A stretch of DNA of 64,000 nt from Natrialba sp. SSL1 (lineage in GTDB: Archaea > Halobacteriota > Halobacteria > Halobacteriales > Natrialbaceae): positions 248,001-312,000 of the forward strand of contig NZ_MASN01000018.1 in assembly GCF_001861355.1 (NCBI RefSeq). The letters are read 5' to 3'. The notes beneath the pieces are model-generated. The model saw nothing but the letters and a program-made list of their open reading frames with translations, was not told the DNA's origin and did not search any database. Shown one piece after another: positions 28,311 to 38,071 of the stretch. Position numbers and translations under genes: made by a program. How positions within the stretch are numbered: position 1 is the first letter of the stretch; every line of letters begins with the position of its first letter.

Positions 28311-28667
28311 CTACAGAAACTCGCGAACCTCGGAATACCACATATCGTGGTAATCGACGTGTCCCACGCGTCGTGCGATGGCAACCGCGAGGACGTGCCA
28401 GCAGAGGTCCGTCGGATCGTCCGCGTCGAGATTGTACTCGCTGTCCTTGCAGGTACAGCCCCCGTCCTCGATGATGTACTCGTCGTCGTAGCCGACGACG
28501 ATCGTAAAGTCTCGATAGGATTTGACGCGATTCTCCCCAACGGCCTCGATGGCCTGGACGCCGCGGTCACCGTGGAGGCGCGAGATCTGTTGAACCACGT
28601 CGGGGGTCAACTCACCCGCCTCCTCGAGTTGGGCCTGCCAGCGCTCGACGGGAGTCACGTCCGGCAC
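28311..28667 (-). CDS. SWIM zinc-finger protein
   Basis: About 118 residues. The C-terminal half carries a SWIM finger: CTCKDSEY ... LCWHVLAVAIARR (CxC...CxH), which binds nucleic acid or protein partners. The start is uncertain. An open frame continues 40 codons upstream with two ATGs and overlaps the trm1 start. A TTTTACAG box at 28690-28698 places a leaderless start at GTG 28667 (VPDVTPVERW), which agrees with the usual N-terminus. Function in haloarchaea unknown. Confidence 0.7.
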   Translation of the reverse strand: MPDVTPVERWQAQLEEAGELTPDVVQQISRLHGDRGVQAIEAVGENRVKSYRDFTIVVGYDDEYIIEDGGCTCKDSEYNLDADDPTDLCWHVLAVAIARRVGHVDYHDMWYSEVREFL

Positions 28668-28776
28668 AGTCGTGACTGTGTCCCCGACTGTAAAATCGGT
28701 TTGGTTGTAGTCGGCGCGGGCGGGCGCTCTATACCACGGCGCTTTTCGTCCGCTACCGACGAGAGATGAGATAGAC

Positions 28777-29898
28777 ATGCGCATCACCGAGGGTGGGGTC
28801 GAACTCGAGGTCCCGGGTGAGCAGACGGACGGGGTCGAGGAATCTGTCTTCTACAACCCGCGCCAGGAACTGAACCGGGATCTGACGATCGCGACGCTGC
28901 GAGCCTACCGCGAGCGCGAGGAGCGCGCCGAGTCCTACCTCGATGCGATGACCGCGAGCGGTATCCGCGGCGTTCGGGCCGCCGCCGACGGCTGGGAGGT
29001 CACCTGCAGCGACGTCAACGAGGACGCGATCGACCTCGCCCGGTCGAACCTCGCGCGCAACGACTGTGAGGGAACCGTCGAACACCGCAACGTCAACGCG
29101 CTCATGCACGAGCAGGTGTTCGACGTGATCGACCTCGACCCCTATGGGACGCCGATGCCCTTCGCCGACGCGGCGTTCGCGAACTGTCGCGACCTGGTCT
29201 GTGTCACCGCAACCGACACGGCCCCGCTCTGTGGCGCACACTTCAACAGCGGCGTCCGCTCTTATTCTGCGGTGCCGCGAAACACCGACTACCACGCCGA
29301 GATGGGTGTTCGCATCCTCCTCTCCGCGCTCGCCCGCAGCGCCGCCCGCTTCGACGTCGGCGTCGAACCGATCCTCACCCACGCGACCAGTCACTACGTC
29401 CGGACCTACCTCGAACTCGAGCACAAGGCGACCTCGGCCGACGCGGCCGTCGACGAACTGGGCCACATCCACCACTGTGAGGACTGTCTCTACCGCGAGC
29501 ACGAGGGTGGCCTCCTTGCAGACCCGGTCGAGACGTGTCCACACTGCGACGGAAACCGAATGCTCACAGCGGGGCCGGTGTGGCTCGGGTCGATTCGCGA
29601 CCCCGAGTTCGTCGCCGCGGTTCGCGAGGAGGTCTCCGCACCCGACGAGTTCGGAACGGCCGAGAAGGCACGCGAACTCTGTCTCGAACTCGAGTCCGAA
29701 CTCGACGAGCCGACTCACTACGACCAGCACAAACTCTGTCGCAACTGGGGACTGCCCGCGAACGCGATGGACGACTTTCTCGCTGATCTGCGCGAGGTGG
29801 GCTACGAGGCCTCGCGGGCACACTACGGTGGCACGACGTTCAAGACGGACGCGAGCATCGGCGAGATCCGCACGGCAACGGAAGGGAATCTCGGCTGA
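28777..29898 (+). CDS. trm1: tRNA (guanine26-N2)-dimethyltransferase
   Basis: SAM-dependent enzyme making N2,N2-dimethylguanosine at position 26 of tRNA. 373 residues. Motifs include [26 protein letters not shown] (SAM site), the catalytic-type DLDPYGTP and a late Cys-rich zinc region (CEDCLYRE ... CPHCDGN). Length normal. Head-to-head with the SWIM gene, about 110 bases apart. Confidence 0.95.
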   Translation: MRITEGGVELEVPGEQTDGVEESVFYNPRQELNRDLTIATLRAYREREERAESYLDAMTASGIRGVRAAADGWEVTCSDVNEDAIDLARSNLARNDCEGTVEHRNVNALMHEQVFDVIDLDPYGTPMPFADAAFANCRDLVCVTATDTAPLCGAHFNSGVRSYSAVPRNTDYHAEMGVRILLSALARSAARFDVGVEPILTHATSHYVRTYLELEHKATSADAAVDELGHIHHCEDCLYREHEGGLLADPVETCPHCDGNRMLTAGPVWLGSIRDPEFVAAVREEVSAPDEFGTAEKARELCLELESELDEPTHYDQHKLCRNWGLPANAMDDFLADLREVGYEASRAHYGGTTFKTDASIGEIRTATEGNLG

Positions 29899-29943
29899 GA
29901 GACGGGCCGCCCGTATTTGGTCGTCCCCCGCGTCTAGACACTC

Positions 29944-31374
29944 GTGCTCGAACGCAGGGACGACCACATCGAAACCGGCAAGCGGATCGTTCGCCTCGCG
30001 CGCACCGAACAGCTGACGCTGCTGTCCGCCGGCGTCGCCTTCTACGGCTTCATCTCGCTCGTCCCCCTCATGTTGTTAGCGCTCGGGATCGCCGCCTCGA
30101 TCGGCGGCGAAGCGCTCGCGGCCCGGCTCACCGCCGGGGCCGGCGACGTCCTCACACCGGCGGCACAGGAGGTACTCGCCGAGACCATCGTCGACGACAC
30201 CGGTCGACAGAGCGCGACCGTCGTCGGCGCGCTGGGGCTCCTCTGGGGATCGAGCCGCGTCCTTCGCGGGCTCGACCGCGCGTTCTCCGAGGTGTACGGC
30301 ACCGCCGGCTCGAAATCCCTGCTCGACACCTTCTGGGACGCGACGATCGTCTTCCTCGCAATTTCGGCCGGTCTCGCGCTCGTCGGGGGACTCGAGTTGG
30401 TGATTCAGTTCGTGCCGATCGTGCGAGCGATCGGGCCGCTGTTCATCCTGCTCGCGCTGTTCGTGACGTTCCTGCCGCTCTACGTGGTCTTTCCGGGAAA
30501 GGACGTCGGGTTCCGAGAAGCGACACCAGGTGCGCTCATCGCCGCCGTCGGCTGGCTTGCGCTCAGTCACGCCTTCTCGCTGTACGCGAACGTCGCGACC
30601 GGGTACGCGCTCTACGGGGCGCTCGGCGCGGTCTTTCTCGTGTTGATCTGGCTCTACGCCGGCGCGATCATCCTCGTCTTCGGCGCGGTCTGCAACGCCG
30701 TTCTCGCCGACCGTGAAGTGGATCGGCAGCTACAAAGTCCCGGCGCTCGACAGGTTCAGACAGAAGCGATGACCGACGACGCCACGGGGGCCGACGAGGG
30801 GACGCCGACGGAGCGCTCGGAGTCGTCTGGACCGTCCGACCCAGCCGAATCAGCCGACTCGCCCGCCCCGTCAGAATCGACGGCCGCGGACGAACCGGCT
30901 GCGTCGGAGACGGGAGACGGCTCAGGTGAGCCGACCGAGACGGATCGCGCGAGGAGCACCGGTACCGGTCAGCGCCGAGCCAGCGCCCGCACTCGAGACC
31001 GGTCCGACGATCCCGAGGTGCTCCGCGAGGAGATCGAGCGTCTGCGCGACCGCGTCGAGACCTTCGAGGAGAACGTCGAACGCCGGACGGTCGAAAAGGA
31101 GTCACTCGAGGGCGAACTCAAACGCTACGTTCGTCGGCGCGTCCGCCACAGCCACGCCCACGGCTGGGGACCGTACCTCGTGTTGCTCTACGGCACCGCG
31201 ATGGCGATTGCGGCGTTTTACTTCCTCAGCGGCGGCTGGGCGATTCTGGCGATGTTCGTCGTCTGGACGTCGACGCTCGGTGTCTACCTGCTGATGGTGC
31301 TGTTCGGTGCCGGCATGTCGGTGCTCGGGATTCCGGGGCGACTCCGTGATCGGATCGGCGACTGGCGGTCCTGA
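29944..31374 (+). CDS. YihY/BrkB-family membrane protein with C-terminal coiled-coil and membrane domain
   Basis: 476 residues. The first ~265 match YihY/virulence factor BrkB proteins (AFYGFISLVPLMLLAL, GLLWGSSRVLRGLDRAFSEVYG, ALYGALGAVFLVLIWLY) with six predicted helices. A ~90-residue Ser/Pro/Thr/Glu-rich linker follows, then a charged coiled coil (EVLREEIERLRDRVETFEEN), then two more transmembrane helices. The extension is not part of bacterial YihY (about 290 aa). Start is GTG. Possibly co-transcribed with trm1. Confidence 0.8.
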   Translation: MLERRDDHIETGKRIVRLARTEQLTLLSAGVAFYGFISLVPLMLLALGIAASIGGEALAARLTAGAGDVLTPAAQEVLAETIVDDTGRQSATVVGALGLLWGSSRVLRGLDRAFSEVYGTAGSKSLLDTFWDATIVFLAISAGLALVGGLELVIQFVPIVRAIGPLFILLALFVTFLPLYVVFPGKDVGFREATPGALIAAVGWLALSHAFSLYANVATGYALYGALGAVFLVLIWLYAGAIILVFGAVCNAVLADREVDRQLQSPGARQVQTEAMTDDATGADEGTPTERSESSGPSDPAESADSPAPSESTAADEPAASETGDGSGEPTETDRARSTGTGQRRASARTRDRSDDPEVLREEIERLRDRVETFEENVERRTVEKESLEGELKRYVRRRVRHSHAHGWGPYLVLLYGTAMAIAAFYFLSGGWAILAMFVVWTSTLGVYLLMVLFGAGMSVLGIPGRLRDRIGDWRS

Positions 31375-31445
31375 GTCCGTAGTCAGTGTCGTCCCATGCT
31401 GTTTCGGTCCTGTTTTGCTGTCAGTTCAGCGTGCAGTTCCAAGCT

Positions 31446-31535
31446 GACAGTTCAGTTCTCAGTTGGTAGTTCAGTTCGTAGTCCACAATTCAGTTCTCAG
31501 TCCACAACGCAGTTCTCAGCCGACAGTTCAGTTCC
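31446..31535. repeat. imperfect ~19-bp tandem repeat, five copies
   Basis: Units resembling ACAGTTCAGTTCTCAGTCC with drift, running head to tail in the YihY-PAP2 gap. Unit length varies 18-20, so it is not coding. Spacing is continuous, with no spacers as in CRISPR. Confidence 0.75.
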
Positions 31536-31614
31536 CACACCACTCTGGTAGTACACGGACAGCACATCACAGCACGCACAGCGAACATGGTGTATTCGAT
31601 CTAACTAATCGGTG

Positions 31615-31622
31615 CTTATAAC
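31615..31622 (+). promoter_or_regulatory. TATA box of the PAP2 gene
   Basis: CTTATAAC 26-33 bases before the ATG; leaderless arrangement. Confidence 0.6.
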
Positions 31623-31647
31623 AACGCATTGGGTGTAGCGAGAGTCG

Positions 31648-32559
31648 ATGTGGTTCGACCCCACCACCGTCGAAGCCGTCAGTGAGCTGTTCCCCGAGTG
31701 GGCCGCCCTCCTCTTTGCGCTCCTCTCACACCTCGGGAGCGTCTGGTTCGTCGCTCCGGCCGTCGTACTCGCCTACTGGTTCGGCGACCGCGAGCGGTTC
31801 GCCTCCTGGCTCGCCATCGTGATGGGCGGCTACGCCGTCATGGTCGGACTCAAGGGACTGTTCGCGACACCGCGGCCGGACGTCCCCCCGCCACTCGCAC
31901 CTGCGGATCTTCCGATCGGCCTCGAGCAGTTCTACGCTCCCGCCGTCGAGGTCGCCACCACCAGTTTCCCCAGTGGCCACGCCATCGCCGGCACCGTCAT
32001 CTGGACCATGCTCGCACTCGAGTCCCCCGTCGGGACGCGCCGCCAGCGCGCCCTCGTCGCGGCGGTGATGATCACGCTCGTTTCGCTCTCGCGGGTCGTA
32101 CTCGGTGTTCATTTCCCGATCGACGTTATCGTCGGCGTCGCGGTCGCGCTCGGGTATCTCGCAGTCGCACTCGCCGTACAGTACTGGGTCGGTGCCCGCA
32201 ACCCACACCGGGCGGCGAGCGCGCTGTTCGTCCTCACCGCAACAATCGCGCTGCTCGCGCTCGTGACCGGGAATCGACTCGACGGCGCGGCGTTACTCGG
32301 CGGGGCAGTGGGTGCACTCACCGTTTGGCAGTACGCCCCGCCGCCGCGGACGCCGTGGTCGGTCACCGCAGGCGTGCTCCTTCGCGCCACGATCGGGGTC
32401 GCGGCGCTGGCGCTCGTCGCGCTCGTGTTGGTGGTACTCGAGTCCCTGCTGGTCTGGTTCGCGGTCGGCGTCACGGGTGGCGTGACGGTTGTCGGGTTGC
32501 CGCGACTCGTAACGGACGAGTCGTCGCCGCGATCACGGGTCGGAGCTGTTGAGCAGTAG
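31648..32559 (+). CDS. PAP2-family phosphatase, membrane-bound
   Basis: 303 residues with about eight hydrophobic helices. The three phosphatase motifs are present: K69...R76P77, PSGH at 109-112 and SR150...H156...D160. Such enzymes dephosphorylate phosphatidate or undecaprenyl/polyprenyl-diphosphate type lipids at the membrane. In archaea the likely substrate is a polyprenyl (dolichyl) phosphate, by inference. The extra C-terminal helices (beyond ~210) are variable in this family. Confidence 0.88.
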   Translation: MWFDPTTVEAVSELFPEWAALLFALLSHLGSVWFVAPAVVLAYWFGDRERFASWLAIVMGGYAVMVGLKGLFATPRPDVPPPLAPADLPIGLEQFYAPAVEVATTSFPSGHAIAGTVIWTMLALESPVGTRRQRALVAAVMITLVSLSRVVLGVHFPIDVIVGVAVALGYLAVALAVQYWVGARNPHRAASALFVLTATIALLALVTGNRLDGAALLGGAVGALTVWQYAPPPRTPWSVTAGVLLRATIGVAALALVALVLVVLESLLVWFAVGVTGGVTVVGLPRLVTDESSPRSRVGAVEQ

Positions 32560-32675
32560 TCTACGGCTTGTCCGCACTTGGGTCACACTCAGGCAAATCG
32601 GATCACACCCACGCGCATACTCGGGCAAATCAGGCCACACGCAGGGCTGAAAACAGTAGACGTGCGTTCGCGGCT

Positions 32676-34031
32676 TCAGAACGTCTCGAGGTAGCGGTCG
32701 AGTTCCCACTGGGAGACGTCGATCAGGTACTCCTCGAACTCCTGGCGCTTTGCCTTGACGAACTTTGAACCGACGTGCTCGCCGAGAGCATCGTAGACAA
32801 CGTCGTCCTCCTCCAAGGCGTCGATGGCGTCACCGAGATTCGACGGGAGCGTCTCGATACCGTACTCTTCACGCTTCTGCTCGTCGAACTCGTAGATGTT
32901 CTCACGAACGGGATCGGGGCAGTCGAGATCGTTTTCGATGCCGTTCAGTCCGGCGTGGATCATGACCGCAATGGCGAGGTACGGGTTACAGGACGGGTCG
33001 GGCGAGCGCAGTTCGACGCGCGAGGCAGCGGGAACGCGGGCGGCCGGCTTGCGGATGAGCGACGAGCGATTGCGATCGGACCAGGCGATGTAGACCGGTG
33101 CTTCGTAGCCCGGCACAAGGCGCTTATAGCTGTTGACCGTCGGGTTCGCGACCGCGGTGATGGCAGGTGCGTGCTCGAGAATCCCGGCGGTGAACGCACG
33201 AGCCTCGTCCGAGAGGTCGAACTCGTCGTCACCGTCGTGGAACGCGTTCTCACCGTCGTCGGTAAAGAGTGAGATGTGGGTGTGCATGCCCGAGCCGTTG
33301 ACCTTCGGGATCGGCTTCGGCATGAACGTCGCGTGGTAGTCGTGCTGGGCGGCGATCGCGCGGACGACGGTGCGGAACGTCGCGACGTTGTCCGCGGTCG
33401 CAAGCGCGTCGTCGTAGGTAAAGTTGATCTCGTGTTGTCCTTCGGCGACCTCGTGGTGGCTGGCCTCGACTTCGAAGCCCATGTCCTCGAGGCCGTAGAT
33501 GATGTCGCGGCGAACGTCGCTCGCGAGGTCCTTCGGTGCGAGGTCGAAGTAGCCGCCGGCGTCGTTCGTTTTCGTCGTTGCGCGCCCGTCCTCGTCCTCT
33601 TCGAAGAGGAAGAACTCCGGTTCGGGTGCGGCGTTGACCGTGTAGCCCATCTCCTCGGCGCGATCGAGTGCACGCTTGAGAACGTAGCGCGGGTCGCCCT
33701 CGAACGGTTCGCCCGTCGAGGTGTTCACGACGTCACAGATGAGGCGAGCGGATGCACCATCCTCGCGGTCGCGCCACGGAAGGATCGCAAACGTATCCGG
33801 GTCGGGCGTGAGTCGCATATCCGACTCCTGGATTCGAACGAAGCCTTCGATAGACGAGCCGTCGAAGTAGATCCCCTCTGCGAAGGCTTTTTCGGCCTGT
33901 CGTGCCGGTATCGAGACGTTCTTGACGGTTCCGAGAATATCAGTAAACTGGAGACGAAGGAAATCGATATCGTGTTCCTCGATCTCGTCGAGGACATCTT
34001 GTTCGGCAGCCGTGATGTTTCCGCTTGTCAT
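32676..34031 (-). CDS. glnA: glutamine synthetase, type I
   Basis: Cytoplasmic enzyme making glutamine from glutamate, ammonia and ATP, the entry point of nitrogen. 451 residues. Motifs: [54 protein letters not shown]. Start at [11 protein letters not shown], the usual haloarchaeal N-terminus; an ATG seven codons earlier is too close to the promoter-like box. The bacterial adenylylation tyrosine segment is not evident. Diverges from an Lrp/AsnC regulator, a conserved haloarchaeal arrangement in which Lrp controls glnA. Confidence 0.96.
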   Translation of the reverse strand: MTSGNITAAEQDVLDEIEEHDIDFLRLQFTDILGTVKNVSIPARQAEKAFAEGIYFDGSSIEGFVRIQESDMRLTPDPDTFAILPWRDREDGASARLICDVVNTSTGEPFEGDPRYVLKRALDRAEEMGYTVNAAPEPEFFLFEEDEDGRATTKTNDAGGYFDLAPKDLASDVRRDIIYGLEDMGFEVEASHHEVAEGQHEINFTYDDALATADNVATFRTVVRAIAAQHDYHATFMPKPIPKVNGSGMHTHISLFTDDGENAFHDGDDEFDLSDEARAFTAGILEHAPAITAVANPTVNSYKRLVPGYEAPVYIAWSDRNRSSLIRKPAARVPAASRVELRSPDPSCNPYLAIAVMIHAGLNGIENDLDCPDPVRENIYEFDEQKREEYGIETLPSNLGDAIDALEEDDVVYDALGEHVGSKFVKAKRQEFEEYLIDVSQWELDRYLETF

Positions 34032-34154
34032 CTTTCTTGTCGTGGTAGCCAAGTAACTCCCCGACTAAAACCCTACTGTTCTGAGCAATTCTTCGCTCAC
34101 CGGAGTGGAATTGAATATTCGTAAATTTCTAAAGGCCTGGATGAGTGGGTGAAC
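34032..34154. promoter_or_regulatory. glnA-lrp divergent promoter region
   Basis: Box GGTTTTAG (minus strand, around 34066-34075) for glnA and an A/T-rich box TAAATTTC (plus strand, around 34118-34126) for lrp share 123 bases. Regulation by the adjacent Lrp is expected from work on Halobacterium; I see no definite operator. Confidence 0.55.
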
Positions 34155-34622
34155 ATGATGACGTACGAAAATCTCGACGCAAAACTAGTGAATGCCCTCC
34201 TCGGGGACGGGCGTGCGAGCCTCCGCAGCCTCGCCGAGGAACTCGATGTCTCGGTTACGACGGTCTCGAACCACCTCTCGGACCTCGAAGACGAAGGCGT
34301 CATCGAGGGCTACACACCCAGAGTGGACTACGACGCCGTCGGCTACGACGTGACTGCCGTTATCCAGCTGCAGGTCGAAGGGAACGCCCTCCCCGACATC
34401 ACGGACACGCTGCGTGACCACCGCCAGATGATCAGCGTCTACGAGGTCACCGGCGACTACGACGTGATCGCCATCGGCAAATTCAAAGACACCGACGGCA
34501 TGAACGACCAGATCAAAGAGCTCCTGACCGACCCCGACATCAAGGCCTCGAACACGAGCGTCGTGCTCAACGCCGTCTCCGAGAACGAGCAGTTCGAACT
34601 CGACGTCGGCGACGACGCCTGA
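34155..34622 (+). CDS. lrp: Lrp/AsnC-family transcriptional regulator
   Basis: 155 residues. N-terminal winged helix-turn-helix (about 5-50, [19 protein letters not shown]), then the RAM/ACT-type ligand domain (about 65-145; [15 protein letters not shown]). Binds amino acids such as glutamine and senses nitrogen state. Three possible starts lie within nine bases (GTG 34149, ATG 34155 and 34158). The last two agree with the family and the promoter distance. Confidence 0.92.
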   Translation: MMTYENLDAKLVNALLGDGRASLRSLAEELDVSVTTVSNHLSDLEDEGVIEGYTPRVDYDAVGYDVTAVIQLQVEGNALPDITDTLRDHRQMISVYEVTGDYDVIAIGKFKDTDGMNDQIKELLTDPDIKASNTSVVLNAVSENEQFELDVGDDA

Positions 34623-34670
34623 TCGGGGCGCGAAACAGCCCGACAACGCAGATCGGTCCACGAGTACAAC

Positions 34671-34748
34671 CGCACTCGCAGTCGCAGCCGCAACCGCAAC
34701 CGCAACGACAGAGACAGAGACAACGGCAGCGACAACTACAACCACAAT
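34671..34748. repeat. 13-unit hexanucleotide repeat tract
   Basis: Degenerate hexamers of form NNCANN (CGCAGT, CGCAGC, CGCAAC three times, GACAGA twice, and so on) with no break, in the non-coding gap after lrp. On the opposite strand it would read as Val/Ala-rich, but that frame is poor. Confidence 0.8.
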
Positions 34749-34890
34749 CAGTCGGCTTGCACCAACTCGAGACCACATCGTCTCCGCTCACTTTCGATTC
34801 CACTCGAGTACGTTCGATCCCATCCGACGCTACTGGACACCCCTCGAGAGAACGACCCGGCGCGACTGCGTGACGCCCAACGCAGCCAAC

Positions 34891-36816
34891 CTACTCGAGT
34901 TCCTCTGCCACTGGCATCGATTCGAGATGACCAGCTTGTGCCTTCCAGAGGGCTGCATAGCGACCGTCAGCCTCGAGGAGGTCGTCGTGGGTGCCGCGCT
35001 CGACGACCTGCCCGTCGGACATGACCAGAATCGTATCGGCGTCCTTCACGGTCGAGAGCCGATGCGCGATGGCGAGCGTCGTCCGGTCTTCGGTGAGGCG
35101 ATCGATCGACTCCTGGATTAGCCGCTCGGTTTTCGTGTCGACGGCGCTCGTCGCTTCGTCCAGAATGAGGACCGGCGGGTCGGCGAGGACAGCCCGTGCG
35201 AGCGCGATTCGCTGGCGCTGGCCGCCAGACAGTTTGACGCCGCGCTCGCCGACCCGCGTCTCGTAGCCGGACTCGAGTTCGGTGACGAACTCGTGAGCCT
35301 GGGCAGCGTTTGCGGCCTCGCGGACGGCCTCGTCGCTGGCCTCGAAGTGGCCGTAGCGGATGTTGTCGGCGATGGTGCCGTCGAAGAGGAACGTGTCCTG
35401 GCCGACGTAGCCGACCGCGGATCGCAGGTCCGCGAGCGCGAGGTCGCGCACGTCGTGGCCGTCGAGCCGAATCGAGCCCTCCTGCACGTCGTAGAGTCGA
35501 AGGAGGAGTTTGAGCAGCGTCGACTTGCCGGCACCCGTCGCGCCGACGAGTGCGACCGTGTCGCCGGAGTCGGCCTCGAAGGAAACGTCCTCGACGACGG
35601 TTTCGGGGTCGGTATCGTCGCCGAGTCGGGCGTTGGTCTCGCCGTAGCTGAACGAGACGTGATCGTAGGTGACGCGGCCGTCGACGGCTTCGGGTTCGAT
35701 GTCGACCGGGTCCTCGGGGTCGTCGACGTAGACGGGGATATCCATCAGCCCGAAGACGCGCTCGCTCGAGGCCTTGGCGTTCTCGTACTGGTCGACGATG
35801 TTCGAAACCTCCGCGAGCGGGTCGACGATGCGCTGGGTGAGCATCAGGAAGACGACGAAGTCGCCGACGGAGAGCGTGCCGGTCAGCGGTCCCGGTGCGG
35901 TGCCGGTCGCGAGCCAGAGGCCGCCGACGAGGAAGGTCGCGGCGAAGGCGAGTCCCGCGAGCAGTTCCATCCCCGGCCGGTAGACGTAGGTGAGTTTGAG
36001 CACGTCCATTGTCCGGTCGAAGAGGTTCTTCGAGGAGTCGCTGACGCGGCCGACCTCGTAGGGTTCACTCGAGGAGGTTTTGGTAAGCCCCATCCCCGCG
36101 ATGGCGTTCTCGAGGCGGGTGTTGAGCCGACCGACGGCGGAGCGCTGGCGGACGTACCGGGGTTCGACGACGCGCATGAACCAGAGGGTAAAGAGCACCA
36201 TCGCGGGTACCGCGAACAGGGTGACGAACGCGAGTTGCCAGTTCAGGTAGAACAGGACCCCGGCGATGCCGGCGACCATCACGATGAGGCGCGCCGAGTT
36301 CATCAGCGCGTTGTCGAGGAACAGTTCGAGGTTCTGGGTATCGTTGTTGAGGACGGCCATGACTTCGCCGGTCTGCTTGTCGTCGAAGAAGGCCATGTCC
36401 AGCCGTTGCATCTTCTCGAAGCAGTCGACCCGGACGGTGTGCATCACACTGTGAGCGAACAGGTTGGCGGTGACGCCGTATATCCAGGTGAAGACGGCGA
36501 CGACGACGAACGAGACGGCGATGGCAACAATCGTGAACCAGAACTGAGCCATGGGCTCCGCCGGCAGCCAGGCGTCGGGGACGAGCGGCAGTTCGAACGC
36601 GCCGTCCGCGTCGGTGAAAATCGCGTCGATGGCGACGCCGAGCAGGAGCGGCGGAACGAGACTCGCCATCCGCGCGACGAAATTGGCAACCATCCCCGCG
36701 GAAAACCAGCCTAATCGACCCGGTGCGTACGACAGAAACAGCCTCGAAATCGGCCGGTCGACGTCCTCTCGGTAGACGTCGAACGGCGTCTCGTCGGTCT
36801 CGGTAGTCACTGACAC
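34891..36816 (-). CDS. ABC exporter, fused permease and ATPase
   Basis: 641-residue half-transporter of the MsbA/MDR-like type. About six helices in the first ~330 residues, with FFDDKQTGEVMAVLNNDT as the intracellular coupling region. The nucleotide-binding domain has Walker A GATGAGKST, signature LSGGQRQR, Walker B LILDEATSAVD and switch H in IAHRLST. It must dimerise. Substrate unknown (lipid, drug, peptide). Conserved haloarchaeal N-terminus DRPISRLFLSYA. Confidence 0.92.
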   Translation of the reverse strand: MSVTTETDETPFDVYREDVDRPISRLFLSYAPGRLGWFSAGMVANFVARMASLVPPLLLGVAIDAIFTDADGAFELPLVPDAWLPAEPMAQFWFTIVAIAVSFVVVAVFTWIYGVTANLFAHSVMHTVRVDCFEKMQRLDMAFFDDKQTGEVMAVLNNDTQNLELFLDNALMNSARLIVMVAGIAGVLFYLNWQLAFVTLFAVPAMVLFTLWFMRVVEPRYVRQRSAVGRLNTRLENAIAGMGLTKTSSSEPYEVGRVSDSSKNLFDRTMDVLKLTYVYRPGMELLAGLAFAATFLVGGLWLATGTAPGPLTGTLSVGDFVVFLMLTQRIVDPLAEVSNIVDQYENAKASSERVFGLMDIPVYVDDPEDPVDIEPEAVDGRVTYDHVSFSYGETNARLGDDTDPETVVEDVSFEADSGDTVALVGATGAGKSTLLKLLLRLYDVQEGSIRLDGHDVRDLALADLRSAVGYVGQDTFLFDGTIADNIRYGHFEASDEAVREAANAAQAHEFVTELESGYETRVGERGVKLSGGQRQRIALARAVLADPPVLILDEATSAVDTKTERLIQESIDRLTEDRTTLAIAHRLSTVKDADTILVMSDGQVVERGTHDDLLEADGRYAALWKAQAGHLESMPVAEELE

Positions 36817-37073
36817 CCGCTATTGTTTCGAATCGTAAATCCACATCGATCGATCACGCCCAGCCACGCGAGTCCCGTACTGCGAAATACGACCCGATCG
36901 AGGGCCACAGCAGCCCCGACTCGAGATGACTGCGCTCGGTCGAACAGTTCGCACCGCCGAGAGCGTACGTGGCGCCACAAATACCGGACCAGGCCTCATT
37001 CAAACAATTAAATTCACAATCTCCCATAGGTGGATACTACTATTGAGCCAGCCAGCGTGTGTCAATTTATATC

Positions 37074-38069
37074 ATGGGCAACGGTACAAACACCGGCGGG
37101 GAGCATCGATACGGCGTCGTCACCGACGCCCAGCAACGACAGTTCCGAGAACGACTGGGACTGCCCACGACAGGCGTTCCGACCGAACCGAGCCTGCAAA
37201 CGCTCCGATCGGCCGTCTCACCCGGAGAGACCGACGAACTGGCTGAGATGGGACAAGCGGTACGGGCAGACCTCTCCGACTCGCTGGACGAGGAAACACT
37301 CGAAACGGCGCTGTCGGCGATGGCCGAGCGCTTCGACCGATTTCCCGAACTGCAGCGAGACCCGATTCCCGAGTACGGAGACACACCGTATCAGGACCTC
37401 GCCGAACCGGCGTGGCGAATCGAAGACCACCTGACCGACACCTCGTTCTTCGCGAGCGCGGAGTCCAACCTGCCGTCGTTCACGCCGGCACACATCGAGA
37501 CGACGACGGAACAGCTCCTGCAACTCGAGTCCCTTCCCGAGACGCTGTCCCTGCTCGGACTGGCGCGAGACGAACAGCTCGCGCTCGTGACGAACATCGT
37601 CACTTCGAGCGAGCAGCTCTCGTGGTGGGAGCCGACGATCAACTACCCCGACGCGACCGACGAAGGGTTCGAGGACGGCGTCGACCACGAGTACGTCCCG
37701 CCGCTGCACAAACGGGCGATGGGCGGCGTCTGTCTCTGGATCGACGGCCTCGACTGGTACATCTGGCAGAACAAGGTGATGCTCACCGACGAGATGATCG
37801 AACGCGGCCTCTGGGACGTGAAAGCGATGCTCGCCGGCGCGTACCTGCTCGGCGACGCCGCCCGGCGCGTCGCAGCGGGAACGATCAGCGACGACGATCT
37901 GACGACGCTCATCACCGCCAGCACCGCGACGATGATCCTCGGCCAGGAGTCACTCGAGACGGATCTCGTTCGCGTCACTGACGAGAACCGCAAGCCGCGC
38001 CGGTCGACGCGTTCGGGTGACGAACCGCGGAACGGAACGCGGCGCGGAAACAGAAACGGAGGTGCGTGA
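37074..38069 (+). CDS. unknown protein in quinoprotein cluster
   Basis: 331-residue acidic soluble protein starting MGNGTNTGGEHRYGVVTD. Alpha-helical character with several conserved-looking tryptophan motifs (ASAESNLPSFTPAHIE, QLSWWEPTINYPD, DGLDWYIWQNKVML) and a basic/glycine C-terminus (RRGNRNGG). No signal peptide and no family recognised. Its stop lies two bases before the ATG of the PQQ-like enzyme, so the two are certainly co-transcribed and probably partners. A GTG at 37059 is an alternative start. Confidence 0.75.
   Translation: MGNGTNTGGEHRYGVVTDAQQRQFRERLGLPTTGVPTEPSLQTLRSAVSPGETDELAEMGQAVRADLSDSLDEETLETALSAMAERFDRFPELQRDPIPEYGDTPYQDLAEPAWRIEDHLTDTSFFASAESNLPSFTPAHIETTTEQLLQLESLPETLSLLGLARDEQLALVTNIVTSSEQLSWWEPTINYPDATDEGFEDGVDHEYVPPLHKRAMGGVCLWIDGLDWYIWQNKVMLTDEMIERGLWDVKAMLAGAYLLGDAARRVAAGTISDDDLTTLITASTATMILGQESLETDLVRVTDENRKPRRSTRSGDEPRNGTRRGNRNGGA
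38058..38064 (+). promoter_or_regulatory. Shine-Dalgarno site of the propeller gene
   Basis: GGAGGTG inside the end of the preceding gene, seven bases before ATG 38072. It selects this ATG over the GTG at 38066. Confidence 0.65.
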
Positions 38070-38071
38070 GC

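Noticed and set aside
31446-31535. CRISPR-like array
   Set aside because: Repeats are contiguous with no unique spacers, unit length drifts, and no cas genes are near.
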